A stretch of DNA of 64,000 bases from Albifimbria verrucaria (taxonomy: Eukaryota > Ascomycota > Sordariomycetes > Hypocreales > Stachybotryaceae), in assembly GCA_020081605.1 (NCBI GenBank), contig JAHREC010000013.1:2232001-2296000 (forward strand), in the 5' to 3' direction. The stretch's first letter is position 1, and every line of letters begins with the position of its first letter. Position numbers and translations under genes: made by a program. Below, one piece after another: positions 1 through 10,526 of the stretch. The notes under the pieces were generated by a model that was given only the letters and a program-made list of their open reading frames with translations, made no database searches and had not been told where the DNA came from.

Positions 1-760
1 CCTGCACAACCCGCTCCCGGCTCTCAGATGTCCCGGCAGCCTTCTCATGCCGGCTCCCATAACAGTGGAGTCATGGTGGGTGAGTCGGATATTGATATGG
101 GTGGCACGGCCGCTGGTCTTCTAGACCAGATGCATACGGGATTCTCGTCGACATCAACACCTGTAAACAACTTCCCTACGCCTCAGCCTAACATGTCTGC
201 TGTCCAGTCGAACGTGGCAACACCCTCTCAGATGAACGTTCACTCACCAGCACCAGTACCGGCACAGGCTGCTCCATCCCAGCCCACGGGTGCTGATGTA
301 TCAATGGGTGGCACTGACTCGACGTCAAATGAACAGACCACAACAGCTCCGGATCAAGGCACCGGTAGTGGTGATTGGGTCGTCGTACCTAAGAATGGCG
401 AAGGCCCGGAAACCACTACTACTGGCTCAGCATCTGGTGCTCCTGTAAATGCAGGCGACGAGGGTCGCGACACACCCAAGCCCTCTGCACCAGCGAAGCC
501 GATATCCGCGGCTGCTACCCCGCTGTTACCGACGGCGGATCTGCTACATTTGATCAGAACGACTTCAGCTCATTAGGCGATCTGGACACTGCTGGTGACG
601 CCCTCGCTGGCTACGATGCCCCTGCCTTGGATGGTTCGGCAGGGAGCTTGGTGACGGGCTCGACTTGCAGATGGACATGGAGGACTCGGCGTTCGGAGAC
701 GCGTTCCACGGCGTAGAGGCCACAAACACGCCCGGTGATGGCCAAAACCAGGATCTGTAG
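1..760 (+). CDS. C-terminal part of an Ssr4-like chromatin-remodelling subunit (tentative), cut by the window start
   Basis: Only the C-terminal region is present; the gene enters from outside the window. It is low-complexity, rich in Ser, Thr, Pro and Gly, with a DWVVVPK motif near position 375 and a short acidic end (DLQMDMEDSAFGDAFHG). This tail resembles fungal proteins once called DUF1750, now related to Ssr4, a subunit of SWI/SNF and RSC remodelling complexes. That match is from memory of the family and the conserved N-terminal domain cannot be seen. Two frame changes are needed. One falls at the CCCC run near 518-521 and one at the GGG run near 642-644; adding one base at each gives a continuous frame to the TAG at 758-760. 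As written, the first frame stops at 576. Confidence 0.55.
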
Positions 761-1281
761 GAATGATGCAGGCAGGTGCCTTCTACGCGAAGTCGGGGAG
801 CGAGCAGAAGATAAGATATTCGAGGAGCGGGGATCGAGCCTAGGTCACTAGAAATAGCGTCGCCGTTACGGCATGGGTATGGGTTTGGGAAGAGCTGGGG
901 GCAAACTTCAACTCGGATTCGGGAGTGTTGGAGGGCAGTGAAGGCTTCGATGCTCAAGGAGCCGGAGAATGGCGTGTTATTTTACTTTTTGGAAGCTTCC
1001 TAAAAATTTGTAGGCATATTCCGATACATGTTTCTAGTCCCGATCCTAGTGTTAATCTGCGTGACAGGATTGTGTATTCTGGGATAGGGGAATAGAAAGG
1101 CGGGTTCAACTGAAATCTATTAATTCGGCATGGGCTAATGTGTCATAATGCAACCTCTAAGTAGATATGTCGTAGTCAAACTAAAACGGCCTCTGTAGGA
1201 GTCAACTTCGGTCGAGGCCGTCGTCTCTGTAGCGGATATTGCTATTCATCTGGCAATCCTATATTGGACTTGTCTCTCCAC
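761..1281. other. Intergenic, tail-to-tail spacer
   Basis: This lies between the 3' ends of the Ssr4-like gene and Kap120 and probably holds both 3' untranslated regions. I see no coding pattern. Confidence 0.6.
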
Positions 1282-4200
1282 TCATGGTTGTATCCCTCTA
1301 GCCATCTCTTGGTATTTGCCCAGCACGTCCTTGTCGACATTGACCGCCCACTGCTCCTGGAATGCCGCCTCGCCGCCCACGCGACCTACAATGTCCTGCA
1401 ATCTAGCCTGTACAAAGGCAAAGGCGTGGACCGAATGAACAGGGTCTTTGGATGTCATAGCGCGCTCGGCAATAGTCTTCGGGGTATCATATTCAGTAGG
1501 TTCCAACTCGCCCCAGATGAGCGAGTCGGTGCCGTTTGCGATGCCGTCCTGCAGCTCCGCGATGACGTTGGTCCACATGGTGAAATAGTCTTGAAGCTTG
1601 CCTAGGACAAGCTCCTGCATGGGTGATGGCAACTCAAGGAGCCTAGTAAGCCCGAGAAGATATAGCTTTTGTCGCTCGGGATGATCCATGCTGGAAAGAT
1701 GAGAGAACCATTCTGATGAAAGCCAGCCCCAGACCTGATTCACGTCGCCAAATGTGCTGAGCATTTGAGCAAACGCTGTTGGCTCAGCCAGTGCCAACCG
1801 CGCCAAAATGGCGAAGTAGTCACCCTCTGTTACTGTGTTGAGTTTACTGATTTTCCTGTTAGGTCCAGTTGTTTGATTTGCCTCCCATGCATCATGGAGA
1901 TTCTTCATAAGAGTATTCATGAAGCCCGTTTGCATCATATCTTCAATGATGACAGACACTCCACTGGGTCCCCAAGCTCGACTGCTGCACGAATAAGATA
2001 TTCGATGCAGACTGTGGCAACACGCACATGCTCGCGACTTCTCGACTCCAATGTCATGGACAAGGCGCCTAGCATAGGCCGCCTCAACCTGTCCTCAAGC
2101 ATGGCCGCAGGTGCGAGGAGCACATACGATTCGATGGCAGATAACGCCTGAGAAATGGTCTCGGACTGGTATTCCAGCAGGGAAGAGCAAGCTCTGCCAG
2201 CGAAACCATTTCCGGGGTTAAAGGAGGAGTGCTCTGCATGAGTATGGCATTCCAAAGCTCCAGCGACTCATCTATCAAATGCACATGCAAATCAGAGCCG
2301 GGTCGGGCAGCTTCTGACAGGAGCGGAACCATGAAATGCTGATATCGCTGGGAGTTGCTGCCCATGCTCATGACGAGGGCTGCAAATATGGCAATGACCG
2401 CTTGCTTGATCATGTATTCCTCTGTTCCCGAATTCTCCCAAACTCTAGGAAGTGTGGACATGAGGAGATCACCAAAATGAGAAACCTGCTCCTCCATTCG
2501 GGTGACAATGATGCGGATAGACTCGAGTATTGCAAGTTTTGTCTCATCAACGTCGACATTTTGAATTAAATCAATAAGCTGGGTCAGCACATCCGATGTA
2601 TGAGGTAAAAATGCTTCGACATTGAAGTCAAGCTCATCGGCAATCCACCGAAGCTGTCTTGCAGCGGTAATCCTCACCACCACGTCGTTGGTCTCATCAG
2701 CTGGGTTAAGGAAGTGTCGGAATATCTCATACACAACAGGTCGGCTAGAGTCAGCAAGCTTAACCGGTGCCCATTGACTGATGAGAATAGCAATACGCCG
2801 TCGCAGAACCTTGTGAAGACCGCCTTTTGCTGAGCATCTGCGATAATGCTAGAAGTCAAGACTGCGTCAAAGTCAAAGGTATCGAACACATGGGCCGCTG
2901 CCAGGCCCATCGCAGTGTACACAGCCTCCTTTGATGCGATGTCTGTCTGCGGATCTTGCGCCGTTTGGAAGTATTGCAGCAGGGGAGGGACCAGCAATGG
3001 CTTGAAATGAGTGAGCAGATCAAGGAACAGTCTCTCTGCGCAAGGTCGCACTTCCCACTCATAAGCATTGCCCTCGCTCTGCTCCTGCTGTTCCCACTCC
3101 TCTGGATCTTCCTCCCAAGCCTCCAAATCTGCCTTACGGAAAACAAAGAGGTGAGTAATGATGGAGTTGACAATCTGCACAACAAAGTCCTCCTTCAGAA
3201 GCTCTGTCTTGATAATGTTCTTTGCTTGCTCCTGCTCAGCCTTAGTTTCTGGGGAGCGATATTTGAAAGTCTGCACTGTATGGAATCCAATTTTGATACA
3301 TGCTCGGAGGAGGATGAGACCTTTAAGAGCAAGTCGCTCCAACAAAGGGCCTTCGACCTTGGATTTGGCCGTGCCGGGAGCACCGTTCCCTGACGAATGC
3401 CGCCAGATCTGTCGAATACCTCGGCAAACCTGGCCACCAAATCCCAGTAAGCGTGGACCAAAGACAGTGAGTTAGGCAGGAAGGCGAAGCTCGCAGCATG
3501 CTCCTCTGCCACGTCAATGTGCAGTTTTGTGAACTGGAGGAGGTGCTTGCCAACCACATCCTGATAAGGAGGAGAGACGTCGGAGTCGTGGCTCACAAAG
3601 CCAAGAAGTTGTCCGAACTGGTTTTGTGACAAAGTCCAGAATTGCTCGACCGTCTTGTCACCATGAGGCCGCTCGTATCCTGTAGCAACAAGTCGACGGA
3701 GAACCTTTAGCGCGAGCAAGCTGCTCAGCATCGCCATATTCGCTTCTTGTTCGTTCCCTTGCCCGTTTGTCAGATAGTTGATCCATGTAGTTGACTTGTC
3801 GGCGTAGATTTCGGCAAGCACGTATACGATTTCAGGCGTGACGGATTGCAACGTTGTTTGCGACTTTCGTAACCGGGCAGTTGCGAGCTCCTTGACAACC
3901 CTCAGGAGGATCTGGAGAGAACCATGTAGGCGGCCCTGGTTTCCTCTCTTGCTGACCGGAGATGCGCAATAAGATCTGGTAGGGCCTCGGGCCAGTCGGT
4001 GGGATAATCGATGCGGACGACCTTAGCGACGACGAGGGCATTGTGCATGGCCAAATTCCTCTCCTCTTCATCGATAGTGCCCTGGAACAGGCGCGAGCGG
4101 ATCAGGGCCTTTTCCTCTGCTTTGATGCCATTTTTAGTCTGGGCATACAACCTCCAGTACTTGTCGATTCCATTTTTGAGTTGTATCACAGCTAGAAAGC

Positions 4201-4460
4201 GAACCTCGAGTGGAAGCGACTTGTCGAGATAGACGGCCTACATCGGTCAGCTACTGGACGAACCACGGGCACAAGGGAACGACGGAGGCGCCCACCTGTA
4301 ACGAAGAGTAGTATCCGGGGTGCAGTTCCCAAGAAGTGAGCTGCTGGGTGGCCGCTTGTCGTTGAGCATAGTCGGAAGATGTAGCGGACTCAAGAGCGCG
4401 ACAGAGGGTCTGCAGGCTTAATGGATTTGCATCTCCGGGAACCTCGATGGCAAAGCTCAT
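1282..4460 (-). CDS. KAP120: Importin-beta family karyopherin Kap120 (importin-11 type)
   Basis: A nuclear transport receptor of about 1,040 residues, the usual length for Kap120/importin-11. Family members carry cargo through nuclear pores under Ran-GTP control; yeast Kap120 has been linked to 60S ribosome assembly factors. The N-terminus is an importin-beta N-terminal domain (LQTLCRALESA, then QRQAATQQL and HPGYYSSLQ), followed by HEAT-like helical repeats to the end (EMARGIQP). One clear intron lies at 4238-4295 (58 bases); translation then resumes with AVYLDKSLPLEVRF. The rest is one long exon broken by five frame changes, near 3912, 3389, 2812, 2181 and 1971. Each is repaired by one added base, mostly in a C/G run. 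The conserved sequence is intact across all breaks, so I read them as sequencing errors. The start at 4460 gives the expected family N-terminus. Confidence 0.9.
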
Positions 4461-5378
4461 GTTTGGTGGCGGAACCGACCAAGCGGCCGGTGAGCTTGTT
4501 CAGACTGCCCTTCTTTATAGATGGTAGGTGTACGAGTGCGGTCGACGCGCGAGGGGGAGCAAGGGGCTGTAGAGCGAGATGTTGGTTTGGTGTTTTGTAG
4601 CGAAGACGAAGATCAAGTTTGTGGTGGGGTTTGACGTTGTTTAACAGCATTGGAGGGGTAACTTCTGAGCCAGCACTGGCTACTACCTACTAGGTAACTA
4701 AACTGACTTGTCTTGCAATAGGCACTATAGGCAGATGCCTAACTGCTCGCTGTTCTGAGGCTATACGAGCATTACAACACTATCCTTGGCAGCAATACGA
4801 GAACTGCCGAACGGGGCAATAAAATCAAGGATTGGCGTGCTTACTTCATCGAGCCATTACCTGCATGTTCTTCTTTCTTACGATGACGGCGATACGAAGA
4901 ATGTTCCGCGAATTGTAAGTACCTGCTGAAATAGTTCACTAGAAGGCACCTTAGGGATTAGTAGGTTCTAAGTAGATACCCGCCTTGGGTATTGAGGTAC
5001 TATAGGCCCTGGGCATGTAGGCTCTCTTCATTAAATACATGAGGATATAAGTGATACCGATAAAGCTGCAAACGCCTGCACGCCAATCACCGCCTGTAAA
5101 AACAACAGACGCAGATCTTATTACGTCGCATAGGTGGCTTGCGTTCTGGGAGAGGATGTCACTGGGACCTCTTAGTCTTTCACCGTCTTGTTCCAGGCCT
5201 TGACGTACCGAGATACCAGACGGAGAGTACAGGGAAAATGCACCCTGGCGAAACCAGAAGCTAGGCCGCTTGCGGTAACAAGCTTCACTCTGACCCTGCT
5301 CTTCGAATTGCGACTGGAAACCTCATTTTCCATGGTCGATAGTGGTTGCGAGGACTCAAAACTGCCGTCGCCGCCACC
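4461..5378. promoter_or_regulatory. Divergent intergenic region between KAP120 and MST1
   Basis: This 918-base spacer must hold the promoters of both divergent genes. Short ACTAGGTA/TAGGTAC-like words recur, as is common in fungal spacers. I cannot name any factor site and see no further gene. Confidence 0.5.
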
Positions 5379-6846
5379 ATGATTCGCCCAAGGCTTCCGC
5401 GGTCGTCAGCTTTTGGCCTCCGGCGGACGGCATGGACTTGCCCGAAGTGCCTTTCAAGACGCCAATACGCCCAAAAACGGCCCCGGCCCCAACAGCGACC
5501 CCGAAGCGCGAGCCTCCCGATCATCGCAAGCTCGGCATTCAACAAGAGCTCTTCATCTCATCCGTCTATAGCCCCGGATCACCAATTTTCCTCCCCAATG
5601 GCGCGCGTATCTTTAACAGACTTGTCGATTTTCTTCGAAAACAGTATGTGCGATTCGGTTTCGAGGAGGTCATTACACCTACCATCTACAAGAAGGCGTT
5701 GTGGGCAAAGTCGGGCCACTTGGAAAACTATGCCGATGACATGTATTCGGTGACTGGCAACAAGAAAGTTGGAGATTATAAAGCGTGCTGTGGCACCGAT
5801 GAGAAAGCAGCCACCGAGGAAGAGGACGATTTCGGCCTGAAGCCCATGAACTGCCCAGGACACTGCCTGATTTTCGCATCCAAAACTCGAAGCTACCGTG
5901 ACCTTCCGATACGATATGCCGACTTTAGTCCTCTTCACCGGAACGAGATTTCTGGCGCATTATCTGGGCTGACTAGAGTGCGCCGATTTCACCAAGACGA
6001 TGGCCACATCTTCTGTCGTCCAAACCAGGTTGAGGGTGAAATCAAGAATACCCTGCGGTTTGTAAAGGAGGTCTACAACGTGCTACGGCTGGGAGGAAAC
6101 TACAGACTGGCGCTGTCTACGAGGCCAAAGGATCATTATATTGGTACCAAGGAGGAATGGGATCGTGCCGAAGATGCTTTGAAACGAGCCCTCGACGCCT
6201 CTACGCTGGACTGGACAATCAACGAAGGAGACGGCGCATTCTATGGACCCAAGATTGATATTGTGATCAAGGACTCTGATGGCAAGGAGCACCAAACTGC
6301 AACGATACAGTTGGACTTTCAGCTTCCTAAGCGGTTCGAATTAGAGTACCAGGCTCCGGCCCCGAATACGAAGCTCGAGGCGAGACCACCAGCGATGCGA
6401 AGCTCCTGGCGTCATACGGCCCCGTTCGCCCAGTCATGATTCACCGCGCCGTCTTAGGATCAGTCGAGCGATTGATGGCACTTCTCATTGAGAAGTATGA
6501 CAAGGACTGGCCGTTCTGGCTGAGTCCTAAGCAAGCCATTATCCTTACCGTCAACACAAGCGACCCGATTGTAGGATGGGCCGAATCGGTGCGCAACATC
6601 TTAATTGGCAACGAAGAGTTTGTTGACGGCCGGATACCGCAGCCGACAGGACTGACGGTGGACGTTGACGCGACGCCAAGGTCTATTGGTGCGAAGATGC
6701 GAGCGGCACGAGATATTGGCTACAGTGAGATTCTGGTGGTAGGAGAAAAGGAGGTCGAGAAGGGAGAGGTAAGCTTGGGCCGAGTACGTCTGTCGCCAGA
6801 AGACCTACGTGACAGGATGATGGACAAGGTGAAGACGTTTGAGTAA
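5379..6846 (+). CDS. MST1: Mitochondrial threonyl-tRNA synthetase
   Basis: This class II aminoacyl-tRNA synthetase charges mitochondrial tRNA(Thr). The protein is about 490 residues, typical of Mst1, which lacks the editing domain of the cytosolic enzyme. Its first ~40 residues are rich in Arg and Ser with almost no acidic residues, as expected of a mitochondrial presequence. Class II motif 1 includes TPTIYKKALWAKSGH, followed by the MNCPGHC zinc/active-site segment, motif 2 (HRNEISGALSGLTRVRRFHQ), and a C-terminal anticodon-binding domain from about 6440. The start at 5379 has a strong context (GCCGCCACCATG). Two frame changes occur, at the CCC run near 5517 and the CCCC run at 6360-6363; one added C at each restores a single frame, including the GPVRPVMIHRAVLGS junction. 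There are no introns. Confidence 0.92.
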
Positions 6847-7257
6847 TTGCCAGGGCATTGTATTAGAGTCCAGGTGGAACATAACTATGTAGTATATATC
6901 CTGCCCCCTGTACGATTAGAAGCCGGGTTCTCTTGAATACAAGTCGTATTCTAATGCGCCGCCATCGGCGTTCGAAATATGGCGGGGATAAAATTGGACG
7001 CCCCATGTGCATTGCAGCAGCTGTGACACGATTAAAAGTGTTGTATCTTATGCTAACTTAGCATCCGTTTGCACCGAGCGCTGGACAAAGGCCGACCACG
7101 GCTGATTAGAGCACGCAACATTGCCTAATTTTTCCCCATGGACCCAGACCAAAGTTGTCATAGTTTTCCTCGGGGTGATGAGTTGACATATCTTCGCTGG
7201 AATGGCCTGGCACGGTTGAGTAAGAGGCGGGGGCGTTTGACTGCGCGACAGGAAGTT
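6847..7257. other. 3' region of MST1 and far end of the decayed repeat array
   Basis: This probably holds the 3' untranslated region of MST1. From about 7200 it grades into partial copies of the 105-base repeat described separately. No gene is supported. Confidence 0.5.
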
Positions 7258-7860
7258 GAGCTCCCTACCACTCCATCCCATTATCCACCGTCATGTTAGA
7301 CTGCTCGGTTTGGCCCACCATAACCTGGCTCTCGGAGGCATGCGGCTGCATGACAGGAGGTTGAGCTCCCTACTGCCCAGTTCTTTCGTCTATAGCCTGC
7401 CTCGCAGGGGCATTTGACTGCGCAACAGGAAGTTGAGCTCCCTACCACTCCATCCCGTTATCTACCCTCATGCTAGACTGCTCGGCTTGGTCCACCATAG
7501 TCTGCCTCTGGGGGCATGTGGCTGCATGACAGGAGGCTGAGCTCCCTACTGCTCCATCCCATCATCTATCTTCTCGCCAAACTCCTCAGTTCGTTCGCTC
7601 ATAGCCTGCCTCTCAGGGGCGTACGGCTGCACAACGGGAAGTCGAGCTCCCTCCTGCTCCATCCCGTCATCTGCCTTCACGCTAGACTGCTCACTTTGTT
7701 CATCCATAACCTGCCTCTCAGGGGTATATAGCTGCACAACAGGAATTTGACCTCCCTGCCTCTGCATCCAGTCACCCACCTTCGTGCTAGGCTGCTCGGT
7801 TAGGCCCACCACAGTTTGGCTCTTGGGGGCCTGCGGCTGTACGACAGGAGGTTGAGCTCC
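7200..7860 (-). repeat. 105-bp tandem repeat array derived from the last codons of the bHLH gene
   Basis: Equivalent unit boundaries fall at 7265, 7370, 7442, 7546, 7651, 7756 and 7861. Spacings are 105, 72, 104, 105, 105 and 105 bases. Read on the minus strand in the frame of the upstream bHLH gene, each unit encodes a variant of (E)RQAM.ER.E....K.DDGMEQ plus GAQ.PVVQP.AP. The last ~25 codons of the bHLH gene (AERQAMIERIEQ, then KVDDRMKR) are clearly the parent unit. The boundary codon is TAG in five positions and CAG or GAG in two. The 72-base unit is a 33-base in-frame deletion; the 104-base unit has lost one base. Partial homology continues downstream to about 7200. Confidence 0.85.
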
Positions 7861-8283
7861 CTATCTTTTCATCCGGTCATCTACCTTCCCGCCAGACTGC
7901 TCGATTCGTTCAATCATGGCCTGCCTCTCGGCAAGTTGTTCGCGCATGAAATCGACGGTGCGCTTCAGTACGAGGCCCTCGGAGCGCCCCTGACCCTCCA
8001 GGCCGGGCACGAGCTCTGTCAGACGATCAAAGCCTTCACGGATTGCCTGCCTTCGCTTTTGCTCTGTATGGCCGTATGAGCACAACTGAATCACCTGCGC
8101 TGACCTGTTGGGGCGCCAGGATGGGCTGCGCGGCCAACTTACCTGACGCAATGTGGTTCTGCTTCTTCTCCTCCTCAGTCAGACGAGGCTTCTCGTCAAT
8201 CAGCGCGCCGCTGCCGTCACCGCCCCAGGAGAGTCATTATTGTTCGGGTTATTATTGTTATTGCTGTTGCTTGGAGACGACAT
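7861..8283 (-). CDS. Basic helix-loop-helix transcription factor (fungal, Ino4-like group possible)
   Basis: A small nuclear DNA-binding protein of about 115 residues. After an Asn-rich N-terminus (MSSPSNSNNNNN) comes a basic region and helix-loop-helix. LTEEEKKQNHIAS is encoded in exon 1, then EQKRRQAIREGFDRLTELVP and GLEGQGRSEGLVLKRTV follow. Glu and Arg residues in the basic region match E-box binding bHLH proteins, and the family dimerises. The intron is at 8064-8142 (GTAAGT...CAG), joining HIAS to EQKRR. A frame change in exon 1 near 8203 needs one added base; without it the frame stops after TAAAR. The reading frame ends in a TAG at 7861, directly followed in the same frame by degraded copies of its own C-terminal 35 codons. 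Similar short bHLH proteins act in lipid gene control, but I cannot assign a target here. Confidence 0.82.
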
Positions 8284-8928
8284 GTTGACGTCGCTGGGCA
8301 CGGGAGGCTCGTGTCGTGACCATAAACAGAAGAGGTGGATTGACAGGTGAAATTTGACATGTGAGAGCCCCAATGTAGGTGTCGAATGGCAAACAAGGAT
8401 GCTGCCCCGGATTGTCGCTAAATAGATCCTAGTCCATGCAAGTCGCGTGGTAGTGGTAGTGTAGCGTGAAGCACAGCACAGCACAGCACGGCACAGGTAA
8501 GGGTAGCGTGAGCTATAGCCACTACCTACCTTAATTAGTAACAGCACTTGTTGCAAGGTGAGTACCGTAGTCTAGGTGGTAGGTACGCATTGAATCACCA
8601 TGGGAGGAACCACCGTCTAGTCGTGAAGCCCGTAGCTTGTTGTGCATTTATGCACTCATATTGATCCAGCTATATTCGAGATGGTTGAATTTTTGCCCAT
8701 CTAGACTGTCCTATTTCTGCTGCACAAGATATACACATTTTCAACTGTCCACCAGTTTGCAGCACTGTAAGGCTTCTGTCCACGGACCGGGAGATGGCTG
8801 TGATTGAAACATTTTCCGATATGACCCAAGACACAAATCCCAACTAACGCCTTCTACGTCTATGTATCCCCAAACATTATTTGTTTGACCTCGACTGTGC
8901 TGCCGTTTCCGCGGAGTTATGAGTCGGC
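8284..8928. other. Intergenic region with AGCAC pentamer repeat
   Basis: This includes the promoter of the bHLH gene and the 3' side of the Maf-like gene. A short (AGCAC)n tract lies at about 8470-8495, flanked on both sides by GTAGCGTGA. No gene is seen. Confidence 0.6.
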
Positions 8929-9816
8929 CTAGTCCTGCTCTTCTTCTCCCTCCTCCTCCTCTTCATCCTGTCGGAAGACAACCTTTTCTGCCATGGAAAG
9001 GCACTTCCGTACTGGCAAGCCTACGACATTATCCACGGCTCCTTCGATCTTTTCCACAAGGAGCATGCCGCCAATTCCCTGGATCGCATACCCTCCGGCC
9101 TTGTCCACTCCCTCTCGTGTCTTGACGTACGCCTCGATGACATCGTTTGGAAGTCCATCATCTTCGCTGTTGAAGTACACCTTGGTCTCCTCAACGTGAT
9201 TCGCGATTGAGTAGCCGGGGTGTCTCGCATCCTCCTGGGGGCGATGACACTGATGGCCGTCAGCACCTTATGCACTCGGGTATCACGCATAAGCTTCAGC
9301 ATCCGGATGTGATCTGCTTCACTCCGCGGCTTCTCCAGAATGCGCCCATCCCGGGTGACGATGACGGTATCGGCGGCTATGACAACGTCGGGATCCGGTA
9401 TCGAGGCAAGGTGTGTCTCGAGCGCCGTGGTGTAAACATCAAGGGCCTTCTGACGAGCTGTCGCCGCGACATATTCGTAGGGCCCATACGCAGCTTTGTC
9501 AAGGTCTTCGGGTTTCGTCGAAGGGAGGATTTCCAGGTTCGTCAAACCCATCTAATTCCGGGTTAGCGATGCATACCAGATATTCAGCTAGTCTAGCCCG
9601 TACATACCTGCTGCAACAGCGCCTTGCGCCTCGGCGAGGCGGAGGCAAGAATGACCCGCTTCGAGTTCAGGTACTTGATGATGGGGATATCAAGAGGCAG
9701 AGGACCCTTTCGAACCGGAGGACGGGTCGGCGGAGGACGGGGGCGGCGCCATGCTCTGCGGCTGCCTGGTCGTAGTCCTGGGGTTGATCGATCAGCGATG
9801 CTCCGGAGGCCGCCAT
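8929..9816 (-). CDS. Maf/YhdE-like nucleoside triphosphate pyrophosphatase
   Basis: The Maf family hydrolyses non-standard or excess nucleoside triphosphates to monophosphates and pyrophosphate. The diagnostic N-terminal segment is RVILASASPRRKALLQQ, followed by DVVIAADTVIV and ILEKP, the conserved acidic and basic residues of the active site. Later come TREGVDKAGGYAIQG and a very acidic C-terminal tail (about a dozen Asp/Glu). The start at 9816 gives MAASGASLIDQ; a Pro/Arg-rich stretch precedes the Maf fold. One intron lies at 9552-9607 (56 bases). Two frame changes are present, near 9746 and near 9237, each repaired by one added C in a C run (minus strand). About 280 residues, slightly longer than bacterial Maf because of both tails. 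Confidence 0.88.
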
Positions 9817-10526
9817 TGTAACCGAGTGATGGACCGAGTTGAGTTGTGTGAGGAAAAATCAAACCGGACCAGCCATACGCTGGTTGTCGCTGCTCGGCCG
9901 CACGCCCATTAGCTAGTACCTTGGCTCGCCATAGCTGCACGTTATCCTTGTCTGCAAATCGAATCGCGAGTGACGAGTGTTTGCAGTGGGGTCCAGCAGC
10001 CCCACTGGAGCCCGGATGTTTCAGTGGGCTCGCCCGCTACAGACACCTGCTGGGAGCTCGCCATGGCCACGGAGCATGAGTTCTGCCTTGGTGCCTTGGT
10101 ACCGTTTCAGGCAAAGCGCTGGTCTGCTGTCGGGCGGTACCTTCGCTCAGGGCAGCGAAAAGCCGAATCACCAGGAACTTGCCCCAAAATTAACCCGGTC
10201 ACTCACCCTCAGACTAATCCACCAAGGCGCCGCCGCGGGAACGGGTTGTCGCTTTTCGCAAAGCCGCTTGTATCGTCCCTAGGTCCCCGTTGCGCGTACC
10301 GAATCGCGACTAGGACGTGCGCTTCCACTCTCTGTCCAGGAGCTCAACGGCCTGTGTGTCGACGCGACAGCTGGAAATCAACACACGCGTCAGACCCCTT
10401 CGCAACCACCTGCGACCGACGCAAGTCCAAGCTCCCAGCAGCCATTGCATCGACACTGCTCTCTGCACCGGTTGCCAATTGCTTCGGTGATGCGATCGGA
10501 GGTGCGGATTCCCAATCGATTCCAAC
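9817..10526. promoter_or_regulatory. Divergent intergenic region between the Maf-like gene and RSC4
   Basis: This 710-base GC-rich spacer must hold two divergent promoters. An open frame of 212 codons on the plus strand (9970-10608) has no recognisable protein content and I do not call it. Confidence 0.5.

Noticed and set aside
1282..4460. Programmed frameshifting or pseudogenisation of KAP120
   Set aside because: Five separate one-base losses in an otherwise perfect conserved protein, with the same pattern in many other genes, point to consensus errors.
7200..7966. CRISPR array
   Set aside because: Units are directly adjacent, coding-derived and diverged, without unique spacers, and the genome is fungal.
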